60,814 bases of DNA from a virus. The DNA lies in the IMG/VR virus record IMGVR_UViG_3300033144_004933, positions 1 through 60,814 of that record; one strand, 5' to 3'. The notes under the pieces were generated by a model. The model saw only the letters and a list, made by a program, of their open reading frames with translations. It made no database searches and was not told where the DNA came from. Positions 37,801 to 43,830 of the stretch are shown here, piece by piece. How positions within the stretch are numbered: position 1 is the stretch's first letter; each line of letters starts with the position of its first letter. Made by a program: the position numbers and the translations under genes.

Positions 37801-38265
37801 CTAACTCATACAGAAAAAGCAGATGTAAGAAGGACTACTGTAGAATTTGCAGCAATAATATTAAGTCTTATGGGAAGTTGGATACTACAACATCTAGCAG
37901 AAGAGGAAGAAGATGAGAAGAAGAAAGAAAAACTATACTACACTCTCTTGTTGACTTATAGATTATATCTAGAACTTCACTTTTATAGTAATCCTATAGA
38001 GGGCTGGAAATTACTAAAATCTCCTGCTGCTACATTAAGTATGATAGAAAGAACTTCTGATTTATTCGAGCAATGGGGGAAAGATATACTTCCTGATGAA
38101 AGTAAGGATAAGGGCTGGTTTACTGCAGAGAGGTATGTCAAAAAATCACATCCTTTATATGGAGAAAGAAAATGGAGAAAGAAATTCAGAAAGATTGTAC
38201 CTATCTTCTCTCAAGTAGATAGAGATGCTGAAAACATATACAAATGGATATCGGGTAATCAGTAA
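31891..38265 (+). CDS. Giant virion protein with nucleotidyltransferase, zincin and PD-(D/E)XK nuclease motifs
   Basis: A 2124-aa protein following the RNA polymerase polyprotein by 14 bases. Three enzyme signatures are readable. First, a pol-beta-type nucleotidyltransferase pattern: GSLALRR beginning at G346, then HDLDF with D366 and D368. Second, a zinc-peptidase motif LIHEFGHVL (HEFGH at 644-648). Third, a RecB/Cas4-like PD-(D/E)XK nuclease: 'GVAGTTDILIIE', D940-I-K942, then 'RQQSAYQKMYE' with the motif-IV Gln and Tyr. Long charged helical regions follow (about 1050-1400), and the C-terminal about 500 residues are helical with an acidic patch (EEEEDEKKKEK). It is the last gene of the + strand late block. 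Probably a co-ejected internal virion protein; its substrates are unknown. Confidence 0.6.
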   Translation: MACPNKNLTEWKNLANTVGEFEAMRVFMMNNNDVPPIFAEKLEKRTIELLAKEFTNRIGVNDQQELKSLLTVESLKLSQKENDYSKVDSLNNALIEGFLKDFNVTVSEYESIKEVFGVDAVGMSDFLQKFIALEKGESITPHAAYFAYKLLGRANNKLRGEINFRISAWEGYQASYQKHAQEILKERGWTEDTKEFKAFVKEKIAVDFLEKTLVEYYNNPEEFAIEHAERQFTGEDWKKSQRWLNKLKRWIESLLYKINAVKNRGLTIRLGKNTLIEVKGRKQSQEVLDNISKQIVSEMLSQEYDIFDYTKSDKEIQKHYEETIETDPEAEEIVKHAWKLGWILTGSLALRRVGSVFRTVKESLHDLDFVVPHSILKSPKILQELLDSADIYVNMMKGITDFKSKKAALARTTLMDATEETLKKLSWYQEFIKEYPSFTPIVSFISKDNFETKDSITFTGVIDGRFYTEDGYHTVVENKQNIRKKHKKGDYIRGTGYIIDLFLRPNSSLKDTQTDGFKSWMEIFVAKLTFSRDKDLKDHRYFIPFAKQGPKDMFVYKDWVYKKHEVPEVSPILEAYLETKIPAEQRESRKAFKKKKSILQKSLHADVIEDPNLSVAGVVLPYEPGETPRVAINPNYHTGETLIHEFGHVLIDFMGGMSSPLIRQGRKYLEGTDLEAEVLELHSEETNQEKLNKEVLATAIGKEGEAIYNAENGNLISRFKSWLKIFTNRLKKLLGLDYNVAMELANMLLNNDLSSVYMDNTGNPYAQEQRLPKKTTETQQEANTRLDRIDERFSLTDDVKHYIDSVDNTLYKRNSDRIDEVFGADKYDAKLRAKFENNRQWGNKIDDIFTGVINGQSLSQVRESIKKKESMPIHAAYKTANISEEALRDIYAAAQEFVSEIVAGGSIVRTQSTVYSRDTGVAGTTDILIIEPDGSLRIVDIKSSWYPTSRPYKVKSGNFKISYNNRGKHTSTREKHTRQQSAYQKMYEDLGFNVKSIKIFPINLANVQRNIVQGVTIEPIITLRYNTLTANRVIDNKNKRKREQLEFNPEIEEKLKELAAEIRNRVHLVFNDYKETKNKKFADELEVLVMQMQEGEDLTNLITYIQEANKRSFNILTRLDNIKQGEENLTGEVLKNIKTFAGAFNLINDAYSLLLEADKLIREIPKAKRTKQQNLVLRYLSGSEGRTGTKKDIESVLTNLNEIKETTHILSKDYIANMLAPQSKRTEYFYRKHFEKKYRRENPFSKEKESRTEYKEKIQEYVNEQIAENQQQIEEAHLQSIKDLLSFSPKDTGIMVSLFADPKNINDPVLQLTIKLLERADYKARQEFILEVHKIERIYDKFKEAKGNPTNQTVLYEDLLERDPSTGELTGFMVGKYFSKMKEITNTWYSENPTPKAKEIKDFHAEAKKTYANPQWKKLLEMRNGTAEEKAIYEMYEHLVEKAEEKDEMVPAGSRLGVRFSDFFDTNTRIHEYVYTYRIPTIEKTAFERVTEQGVKTAIFQGAKDLVVEDVEFLEKGQKEADTEEDSPHDLETVNDDYVKIITDASGKEKQFVPVFFRGKHRDQESIFAPSPLQTYDLVSASLMDLYTTLNYHEKKLIEADIILIKDLVQERDVGRVSGLKQVVTYFQGKMGGAYKLSGENSEAFKALKSLVDTRMYGITTEGIIAGWEGNIGPISGVKVGNLLMAWTGHAMLMLNRISALTSTLQGKTMNALEAFAGIHMTGKSLRQAEVTYWKNLPGFLNDALGKKVNHNLVNLLAEKYDALSEYHGLSGSQRFSNLNRVLQKANAGTGHFLQNTQEHYTQLTSMLGILHEGTITNSKGEVSTLFDAHYEKDGELFIKDDFKEAVDEQDYQLSIKIKEVSKQSHGNYDSKNLSRIQRFVLGKMMFMLRKWLVPGTQRRWRGGSKLRSNIFKESDILTDMESSFYSEMTEEEQNGLYITALRVFGAIGFELDSWKMELNREDINSKWNTLTHTEKADVRRTTVEFAAIILSLMGSWILQHLAEEEEDEKKKEKLYYTLLLTYRLYLELHFYSNPIEGWKLLKSPAATLSMIERTSDLFEQWGKDILPDESKDKGWFTAERYVKKSHPLYGERKWRKKFRKIVPIFSQVDRDAENIYKWISGNQ

Positions 38266-38306
38266 GAGAAAGCAACCACGCTAAAAAAAACTCCTATATT
38301 AAAAAA

Positions 38307-38382
38307 GAGAGGTGTATGAAAGGGAGAAAAAGGCAGATACGCTCAAAACCCTGTCTATACTTCGCAATATAAACCACCTCTC
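38307..38382. other. Structured intergenic element between convergent operons
   Basis: An 8-bp perfect stem (GAGAGGTG 38307-38314 with CACCTCTC 38375-38382) encloses about 60 bases that contain a further GGCAG...CTGTC pairing. It lies between the stop of the last late gene and the bidirectional terminator, with no open reading frame. It could be a small RNA, a 3' end-protecting structure for the late mRNA, or a cis element. Strand is undetermined. Confidence 0.35.
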
Positions 38383-38393
38383 CTTTAGTAAAA

Positions 38394-38419
38394 AGAAAGC
38401 CCCGTTACCAGGGCTTTCT
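38394..38419 (-). terminator. Intrinsic terminator at the convergent junction
   Basis: A 9-bp stem (AGAAAGCCC / GGGCTTTCT) with an 8-base loop. Read on the minus strand the stem is followed by a run of T residues, so it should end the replication-block transcript after the ung gene. In the + direction the downstream tract is weaker, but it may also stop late transcripts. Confidence 0.7.
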
Positions 38420-38488
38420 CATCAATTATTAACCTATTCACTATTACACTAGGCTAATTTAAATAAAAATTAGGATTAAACAAAAATT

Positions 38489-39181
38489 TTACCACTTAAT
38501 TTCATAATTTTCTTTATCTAAAGACTTTCCCACCTCCTTTAAAATCTCATTAGTTTTAGAGAAATGTTTATTTCCACTAAACCCCTTATGAAAAGAAAAG
38601 GGAGAAGGATGAGCAGATGTTAAAATAAAATTACATCTCTTATCTATAAGAGGAACATAGCTTTTAGCATGAGCTCCCCATAATAAATATACTACTGCAG
38701 GTACTTTTTCTGATAAGGTTTTAATTACAAACTCCGTAAAAGGTTTCCATAGCTCACTATGAGAGCCTGGAGCACTTTTTTTCACTGTTAATGCGGTATT
38801 AAGCAATAACACTCCTTGTTCCGCCCATCGTGTTAAATCAGGGTCCTGGTCTATTTTAAGGCTGTCATACATGTCATTTTCTATTTCTTTAAGTATATTC
38901 CTCAAAGAAGGAGAGATATGAAGCAAATTAGTATTACTAAACGCTAATCCTGTTGCACTCCCATCATGATAAGGATCTTGCCCTAGAATTACTACTTTTA
39001 ACTTGTCCGGGGGACACATCCTAAAAGCCCTGAAAATATTTTCTGCTTCTGGATATATTATTCTAGTATCAAACTTATTTTTCTTTTTTAATTCTTTCCC
39101 CAGACTAACAAAATACTTACTTTTAATAATAGGTAATAGTGCTTCATACCATTCTTCTCCAAACTGTTCTTTTAAAATCAT
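38489..39181 (-). CDS. ung: Uracil-DNA glycosylase, family 1
   Basis: A 230-aa full-length family 1 UDG. The water-activating motif GQDPYH is at 67-72 (catalytic D69), the substrate-contacting segment LLLNTALTV at 125-133, and the DNA-intercalating HPSP loop at 191-194 (H191). It removes uracil from DNA to leave an abasic site. UDG is one of the widely conserved genes of the crAss-like replication module. It is the last gene of the minus-strand block, ending about 70 bases before the terminator. The start is an ATG with an A/T-rich leader and no Shine-Dalgarno sequence. I see nothing missing from the catalytic set. Confidence 0.95.
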   Translation of the reverse strand: MILKEQFGEEWYEALLPIIKSKYFVSLGKELKKKNKFDTRIIYPEAENIFRAFRMCPPDKLKVVILGQDPYHDGSATGLAFSNTNLLHISPSLRNILKEIENDMYDSLKIDQDPDLTRWAEQGVLLLNTALTVKKSAPGSHSELWKPFTEFVIKTLSEKVPAVVYLLWGAHAKSYVPLIDKRCNFILTSAHPSPFSFHKGFSGNKHFSKTNEILKEVGKSLDKENYEIKW

Positions 39182-39187
39182 TTGTAT

Positions 39188-39439
39188 TTATTTTAGCATA
39201 TATCGAAAATGTCTCTTTATTTCTTTTTCAGAAGTAAACATATAACTTTTTCCAAGTGAAGGTTTCTTACTCATAAAATAGAGAAGAAAAGAATATCTAC
39301 TATAATCTTCTGTCTTACTCTTCCACCCCTCTATAAGGGACTTAAAACTGTCTTTTGCCCCCTCAATGGGCATATTAGTAAACACTCTAAAATTTTGATC
39401 AGTGTCTTTAAATTGAACCTCTACTTCTAAAAATGTCAT
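39188..39439 (-). CDS. Small hypothetical protein (83 aa)
   Basis: Not recognised. The N-terminal half looks like two beta strands around 'LEVEVQFKDTDQNFRVF', followed by a helical, aromatic- and lysine-rich C-terminus. No Cys pairs, signal or membrane segment. It is separated by 6 bases from ung and belongs to a run of small minus-strand genes. Coding is supported by tight packing and codon use like its neighbours. Confidence 0.55.
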   Translation of the reverse strand: MTFLEVEVQFKDTDQNFRVFTNMPIEGAKDSFKSLIEGWKSKTEDYSRYSFLLYFMSKKPSLGKSYMFTSEKEIKRHFRYMLK

Positions 39440-39452
39440 AATGTGTGTTTTT

Positions 39453-39689
39453 TTAAGTTAATAATTTTAAAAATTTCTGATGAATTGTATACATTTCCCC
39501 ATAGCAGTAGTTTCTTCCCAAATACCATCCCCGAGATGTTTTAATTCCTGTGTATTCTTTGGTTCTTTCATTCCAACCTGGACCTTTATCTATATCCTTC
39601 ACTTCAAATCTAACTCTGCTGTTCTCAGCTTGGCAAATGATTTCATATTTGCCCTTACCATTTATAGTTACTATGTCATTTAGATTCAT
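39453..39689 (-). CDS. Small hypothetical protein (78 aa), SH3-like beta pattern
   Basis: Not recognised by family. The sequence begins 'MNLNDIVTINGKGKYEIICQ' and alternates short strands with Gly turns ('RVRFEVKDIDKGPGW'). This resembles small SH3/KOW-like beta barrels, but that is impression only. The Trp/Tyr/Gly-rich C-terminus contains no metal-binding pattern. Its start lies 2 bases after the stop of the neighbouring small gene, so they are probably co-translated. Confidence 0.5.
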   Translation of the reverse strand: MNLNDIVTINGKGKYEIICQAENSRVRFEVKDIDKGPGWNERTKEYTGIKTSRGWYLGRNYCYGEMYTIHQKFLKLLT

Positions 39690-39691
39690 AT

Positions 39692-39904
39692 TTATTTCTG
39701 TTTTGATGATTCAAATTCTTCACAACTATTGTTCTCTCTACTGTCAATAGTATTCCCATTTGGTCCCATAATACTATTCATTTTGTATTCATATATATGT
39801 GATTTAGAATTGTCACATTTATAATTAGTGATTATCATAACTCCAGCTGGAGATATATCTGTACTATCAAATTTACAATGTTTACAATCTATACAATTAC
39901 TCAT
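39692..39904 (-). CDS. Small Cys-rich protein (70 aa), possible zinc-binding
   Basis: The N-terminal C-x2-C-x2-C arrangement (CIDCKHC, residues 4-10), together with Cys near 30 and Cys near 61, suggests a small metal-binding or disulfide-rich fold. The rest is polar. Function unknown; it sits in the cluster of small genes upstream of ung. No signal peptide or membrane segment is seen. Confidence 0.5.
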   Translation of the reverse strand: MSNCIDCKHCKFDSTDISPAGVMIITNYKCDNSKSHIYEYKMNSIMGPNGNTIDSRENNSCEEFESSKQK

Positions 39905-39932
39905 CTTTGTTTTGATTTTATAATGATTAAAC

Positions 39933-39995
39933 TTACACGATTCTCATATTCCATTGAGGGCTATCATTTTCTCCCACTTTATGTTGTTTAATCAT
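39933..39995 (-). CDS. Possible 20-residue micro-ORF
   Basis: The ATG overlaps the last codons of the upstream membrane-protein gene (its Asp-Asp-stop region contains ATGATTAA) and the frame runs 20 codons to TAA in an otherwise empty gap. Coupling by overlapping stop/start is typical here, but the peptide (MIKQHKVGEN...) is too short to judge. Listed as possible only. Confidence 0.2.
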   Translation of the reverse strand: MIKQHKVGENDSPQWNMRIV

Positions 39996-40233
39996 CTTTG
40001 TTTTGGTTTATTAATGAATCCAATTCTTGTCTTTTAGTTAAAGTTTCTATCTCTGCATTCCTATCTAAAAGATGCCAATGACAATCTTCTAGTCTTTGGT
40101 TACAATCATTGATTTCTATTTGCTGTTCTATGGGTATAGCATACATAGCACACTCCCATACTGCAATAGTATATAATACTAATATACATGTTGTCATAAT
40201 TAATACTACAATAGGTGGTATATTAAATTTCAT
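39988..40233 (-). CDS. Small membrane protein with N-terminal TM and coiled coil (possible i-spanin-like)
   Basis: An 81-aa protein. Residues about 6-30 (PPIVVLIMTTCILVLYTIAV) form one strong transmembrane helix. The remainder is a charged helical segment ('QQIEINDCNQRLEDCHWHLLDRNAEIETLTKRQELDSL') with heptad character. N-terminal anchor plus periplasmic coiled coil is the layout of inner-membrane spanins (Rz-like), but no lipoprotein partner or lysis cassette is visible beside it, so a spanin role is only a suggestion. It could also be a small anchor for another complex. Confidence 0.45.
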   Translation of the reverse strand: MKFNIPPIVVLIMTTCILVLYTIAVWECAMYAIPIEQQIEINDCNQRLEDCHWHLLDRNAEIETLTKRQELDSLINQNKDD

Positions 40234-40236
40234 AGT

Positions 40237-40572
40237 TTATTTTTTTTTATTAGCAATACTGCTAACATAGTTTAACATTTCTTTAATAGTCATATATTCA
40301 AACCTAGAATTCGTAGAAAAGTAGAGAAATATTCTGGTCCAAGCTCTTCCAACAATATAATCTTTCGTAGAATTGATTTTTTTTGAAATATCTACTAAAA
40401 AATCTTCTTCGTTATAATAATTAGGAGCAGTGGGGATTTGTTCTTTAAATATTTCTTCCGGATTTACATCCAGGTTTCTTTCTTTTATTAGTTCTTCTAG
40501 AGTAACTTGAGGAATATACAAATTGGGAAGTTCTTCTTTGGGACACAGTCCTTTTTCGTTTTTTTTTTCCAT
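40237..40572 (-). CDS. Hypothetical protein (111 aa)
   Basis: Not recognised. A polar, Glu/Pro-rich N-terminal half ('LPNLYIPQVTLEELIKERNLDVNPEEIFKEQ') precedes a helical C-terminal half ('RAWTRIFLYFSTNSRFEYMTIKEMLNYVSSI'). No membrane segment or metal-binding pattern. It lies directly upstream of the small membrane-protein gene (3-base spacing) and downstream of a strong hairpin, so it may begin a separate transcript segment. Confidence 0.5.
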   Translation of the reverse strand: MEKKNEKGLCPKEELPNLYIPQVTLEELIKERNLDVNPEEIFKEQIPTAPNYYNEEDFLVDISKKINSTKDYIVGRAWTRIFLYFSTNSRFEYMTIKEMLNYVSSIANKKK

Positions 40573-40597
40573 TATTTTCCATTTTAGTTAGAATTAA

Positions 40598-40625
40598 ATA
40601 AGGGGAATAATTAAATTCCCCTTAT
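40598..40625 (-). terminator. Perfect 11-bp hairpin (intergenic terminator or processing site)
   Basis: ATAAGGGGAAT pairs with ATTCCCCTTAT around an AATTAA loop. The minus-strand continuation is T-rich but lacks a long T run, so it may attenuate or stabilise the transcript end rather than terminate fully. It separates two minus-strand genes. Confidence 0.5.
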
Positions 40626-40647
40626 TGATTAGGTCTGTTAAAGTCCA

Positions 40648-41247
40648 TTACTTATTAAGCTCACCTCTATATCTTAAAGCATCATTTACTTTGAAACCAG
40701 GATTATACATCTCTTTGTCCATATCAAGAACAGAAGATGCCTCTTGATTTCTATCAATAGTAACATGACTTCTATAAGATACTCCATCATTAATTTTATC
40801 TTCCATAGCTTTATAAACAAACTCTTTCTTATATAGAACTCCTGAAAGTTTATGATCTTCTTTTATTCTCCAATGCTTAATTATTACTTTTTTATAATTA
40901 TCAGATAATTTAGAATACATTGACTTTTTAAAAGCATCATAATTAGATTGCATATCTTTAGGAATATCAATCACTTTCATAACATGGTATTTATCAGGAT
41001 CATAGCTTTTTACAAAACTTGGAAAAGTTTCAAACTCATCTTCAAATTCTGTAAATGCTATACTCCCATTAAATCTATACAAGAGAAACAGGTGATTATT
41101 TAATTTTGGATATTCAACATCCCCCAAAAAAACATTTACTAAATGTTCTGTGGATTCTACAGGTATAAGTGTAGATGCCATAGGATACATATAAGAAAAT
41201 GTTTTAGTTTTTTTATAAACTGGGTTGTTTTTTAAATCCAAAATCAT
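40648..41247 (-). CDS. Hypothetical protein (199 aa)
   Basis: Not recognised. It is a soluble alpha/beta-looking protein with a central segment 'NHLFLLYRFNGSIAFTEFEDEFETFPSFVKSYDPDKYHVMKVIDIPKDM' and a charged C-terminus. No enzyme motif found. Its start lies 2 bases after the stop of the RecE-like nuclease gene, so the two are probably translated together and may act in the same process. That is an inference from spacing only. Confidence 0.5.
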   Translation of the reverse strand: MILDLKNNPVYKKTKTFSYMYPMASTLIPVESTEHLVNVFLGDVEYPKLNNHLFLLYRFNGSIAFTEFEDEFETFPSFVKSYDPDKYHVMKVIDIPKDMQSNYDAFKKSMYSKLSDNYKKVIIKHWRIKEDHKLSGVLYKKEFVYKAMEDKINDGVSYRSHVTIDRNQEASSVLDMDKEMYNPGFKVNDALRYRGELNK

Positions 41248-41249
41248 AA

Positions 41250-42269
41250 TTAGTAAGTATTAGTATTTTCACGAGTTATAACAGAAGGAGCAATAAAAGC
41301 ATTCAATTCTACTTCTCCATTATTTTTAATTAATTGTTCCGGATAATTCCAATTAGACTTTTCTGAATGATAATGTAATTCATCTATTAATTGTTTCCAT
41401 CCTCTTATTTGATTTCCAAATCTATCTTCTCCCCCATAAGTACCTACATATAAATCATCTGTAGAAACTTTATAAACTATGGGAAGATTATAATTATCCA
41501 TCTCAGCTACTAAAAACTTAAAAGGCTGGACAGTATATTCTTTTAAAATAGGATCTGAATTTATCCAATAATTCACAGCAGCAGTATAAAAAGCAGCTTG
41601 TAGATAATATTTCCATTTTTTAAAAGAAGCAGGAAAAGAATAAACACTATTCCCAGTTGTTTTAATATCTATGGGAATAATAGATTTCTTATTATGATCT
41701 ATTATAATAAGATCCAAAAGAGACTTACAAGTAAGACCCTTAGTTTTCCAAAAAATAGCTTTTTGAAAAAGTAAATCACAATTATTTCTTTCCTTAAAAT
41801 ACTTCTGAGTATATTCAGAAGTTTGAAAAGAATTAACTACACTTTGAACCTTAGAATAAGTATCGAAAGACAAAATTCTCTTACCATTACTCGCTTTTAA
41901 AGCTTCATAATAAGGCTTTCCCTCTTCTTCCCATTTAGCAGTAGGAAGAGGTCTTTTATATCCAGAAGCTATATTAGCCAGGTCGTGATTCTCAGTTTCT
42001 AAATACTTTTCCACATAGGCCACCATCATTACAGACTCTGGTTTTTTAGCCGTCATAACATAAAATTCATTTTTAAATTCCTCAGGAGTAGTTAATAAAC
42101 AATCCACTGCTCCTCCTCTAATAAAAGCATCCGTATCTACAGGTTCCTTTAATAACATGTCTTGATAGTGCTTGGGACTAACTGCTAGAGCAGAAAGAGA
42201 AGTAAAATTTATACCCTCTGCCTTTCTATAGTCTGTTGGAGAAATTTCAATAATTTGTGTATTTTGCAT
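41250..42269 (-). CDS. RecE/YqaJ-like PD-(D/E)XK exonuclease
   Basis: A 339-aa protein with a readable PD-(D/E)XK core: 'RGGAVDCLLT' near 51-60 (the usual helix before the active site), D186 in 'SLLDLIII', D201-I-K203 in 'IPIDIKTTG', and Q224 in 'KKWKYYLQAAFYT' (motif IV). This arrangement is that of RecE/exonuclease VIII-like phage nucleases (PDDEXK_1/DUF3799-type). They resect double-stranded DNA ends for single-strand annealing. A Sak4-like ATPase and a putative SSB are encoded further upstream in the same block, giving a plausible recombination set. The gene follows an acidic small-protein gene after a hairpin. Confidence 0.75.
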   Translation of the reverse strand: MQNTQIIEISPTDYRKAEGINFTSLSALAVSPKHYQDMLLKEPVDTDAFIRGGAVDCLLTTPEEFKNEFYVMTAKKPESVMMVAYVEKYLETENHDLANIASGYKRPLPTAKWEEEGKPYYEALKASNGKRILSFDTYSKVQSVVNSFQTSEYTQKYFKERNNCDLLFQKAIFWKTKGLTCKSLLDLIIIDHNKKSIIPIDIKTTGNSVYSFPASFKKWKYYLQAAFYTAAVNYWINSDPILKEYTVQPFKFLVAEMDNYNLPIVYKVSTDDLYVGTYGGEDRFGNQIRGWKQLIDELHYHSEKSNWNYPEQLIKNNGEVELNAFIAPSVITRENTNTY

Positions 42270-42294
42270 TTTAAATATATTAAATAAGATTAAT

Positions 42295-42322
42295 AAGGGA
42301 AGAGACAGTAGTCCCTTCCCTT
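42295..42322 (-). terminator. Intergenic hairpin upstream of the RecE-like nuclease gene
   Basis: AAGGGAAG pairs with CTTCCCTT (8 bp), extended inside by GAC/GTC with an AGTA loop. The T-rich stretch after it on the minus strand is interrupted, so termination may be partial. It would lower nuclease expression relative to the upstream genes. Confidence 0.5.
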
Positions 42323-42331
42323 TGAAAATGA

Positions 42332-42778
42332 TTATTCATCTTTTTCCAACCAACTGTCATCCAATGAATCCTCATTCTCTACAATGCCCTTAGATGTCTG
42401 TGAATTGTCTAGGGGAATCTCTGCTTCATCTTCTTTCTCTTCTACTACTTCCTCTGTTTTTATCTCTTCTGCTTTGGTATCTGAAACTAATTCTGTTTCC
42501 CTGATAGTTTTTGCTACTTTTTTCTTCGTTACTTTTGGAGAAATCTCTTCTTCCAAATCATCTTCTAAAATAAAAGCATTTACTTTTTCAAGAATAGTTT
42601 TCTTTCCTTTCAACTTTTCATGTTGAAATAACTTAGAAACATCTTTCTTTCTTAATCCATATTTTTCTTGAATGGATTTTTCATCTCCCTGGTACTGTTT
42701 ATCATCTTTTGTTCGAGTGTACCCATCTTTTAAATCTTGGAGAATTCCTGATACTGTAAGTTTTACTGGTTCTGACAT
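42332..42778 (-). CDS. Hypothetical acidic-tailed protein (148 aa)
   Basis: Not recognised. Residues 1-75 are a compact, Lys-rich helical region ('KSIQEKYGLRKKDVSKLFQHEKLKGKKTILEKVNAFI') that could bind nucleic acid. Residues 76-148 are a low-complexity, very acidic tail ending DDSWLEKDE. The acidic C-terminal tail with an aromatic residue resembles tails of DNA-replication accessory proteins that mediate protein contacts, but no fold can be named. It lies between the Ubl cassette and the RecE-like nuclease. Confidence 0.5.
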   Translation of the reverse strand: MSEPVKLTVSGILQDLKDGYTRTKDDKQYQGDEKSIQEKYGLRKKDVSKLFQHEKLKGKKTILEKVNAFILEDDLEEEISPKVTKKKVAKTIRETELVSDTKAEEIKTEEVVEEKEDEAEIPLDNSQTSKGIVENEDSLDDSWLEKDE

Positions 42779-42795
42779 TTGTTTTAGATTAAAAA

Positions 42796-43830
42796 TTAAT
42801 TATTTATTTCTGCTATAGGATATCCTTTCTCAGTTTTCAAATGAGACATAATCTCTTCTGAAGAACTTGAAAGAAACTCTTTATATTCATTTAAACTCTC
42901 ACATTTAACTCCGTGAAACTTTTTAAATAAAATAGAAAGAGAAGGTACCGTTACCGTCTTTATTCCCAATTCTTCCATAGGCTTTTTAATATGCTTCCTA
43001 TACTGAGGCCTGAGATTTCTGTACGCAGTCCTAGGAACATCAAAATCTTCCTTTACCCATAATTGTAGGTATTTAGAAGACACTGGTTTTTTATCCACCA
43101 TATATGTAGTTAAGAGATGTGCATATTTTGACTGAGTAACTAAACAGACTAAAGGAGTAACCACATTAGTTTGAGTGTTTATATGAGCTATATACCCCCT
43201 ACCTACAAAATACTGTGTATTAGGAAGCCTGGTCCTCATCCCTGCAAAAACCGTCATATCACTATCATGAAAATGAGATATTAAACTTGCCCATTTCCAA
43301 TATGAAAACCAACCCGTTTTATGTGCAGGAGCTATATATTCTGTATGATTAAAATTACCTATTAATTGATTATAAGACTCCTTACAATAATAAATAGCAT
43401 TAGCAAAACATCCTTTTAATTCCCTATCACTCATTGTATCTAGTTCAGTTCGCCCACTATAAGACCCTGATTTTGCTGATACTCTCTGTAGAAATGTTTC
43501 TACAGTTTTTATTATAAACCATTCCGGGAGAGTACTCTGCAAGAGATCATGAAAATAAGGAGACGCATTTACAAAATTTAATACCTTAGACATTCCATAT
43601 CTAAACCTCGTATGTTCTTCACATGTTAAAGAAACCACTTTTTCTCCTGTTATCTTTTCTTGTATCCCTAATTTATATGAACTACGTAAAACAGGAAATT
43701 TCAAAGCAAAAAGAGGAATTACTTTTCGTTTATAATCTCCTATCATACCTCTTTTAACTTCTCCCAAACTAGAATGATAGTTTATTTCTGTAGTATTAAA
43801 TACAAAAGAATTATCATCAAATTTTATCAT
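42796..43830 (-). CDS. Unknown protein coupled to the E1-like gene of the Ubl cassette
   Basis: A 344-aa protein; I do not recognise the family. It is a soluble mixed alpha/beta protein with many aromatics; the middle contains 'GWFSYWKWASLISHFHDSDMTVFAGMRTRLPNTQYFVGRGY'. No RING-like Cys/His set, no HxHx7SxxD and no E2-type His-Cys pair is visible. Its ATG overlaps the stop of the E1-like gene (ATGA type, 4 bases), the tightest coupling in the cassette, so it is likely made stoichiometrically with it. It could be a substrate, an adaptor/ligase-like factor, or the effector of the pathway. In PRTRC-type cassettes, unrelated accessory proteins occupy similar positions. Confidence 0.5.
   Translation of the reverse strand: MIKFDDNSFVFNTTEINYHSSLGEVKRGMIGDYKRKVIPLFALKFPVLRSSYKLGIQEKITGEKVVSLTCEEHTRFRYGMSKVLNFVNASPYFHDLLQSTLPEWFIIKTVETFLQRVSAKSGSYSGRTELDTMSDRELKGCFANAIYYCKESYNQLIGNFNHTEYIAPAHKTGWFSYWKWASLISHFHDSDMTVFAGMRTRLPNTQYFVGRGYIAHINTQTNVVTPLVCLVTQSKYAHLLTTYMVDKKPVSSKYLQLWVKEDFDVPRTAYRNLRPQYRKHIKKPMEELGIKTVTVPSLSILFKKFHGVKCESLNEYKEFLSSSSEEIMSHLKTEKGYPIAEINN

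Noticed and set aside
39988-40233. Firm call of an i-spanin
   Set aside because: Only the N-terminal TM plus coiled-coil layout fits; there is no o-spanin lipobox frame or holin/endolysin neighbour.
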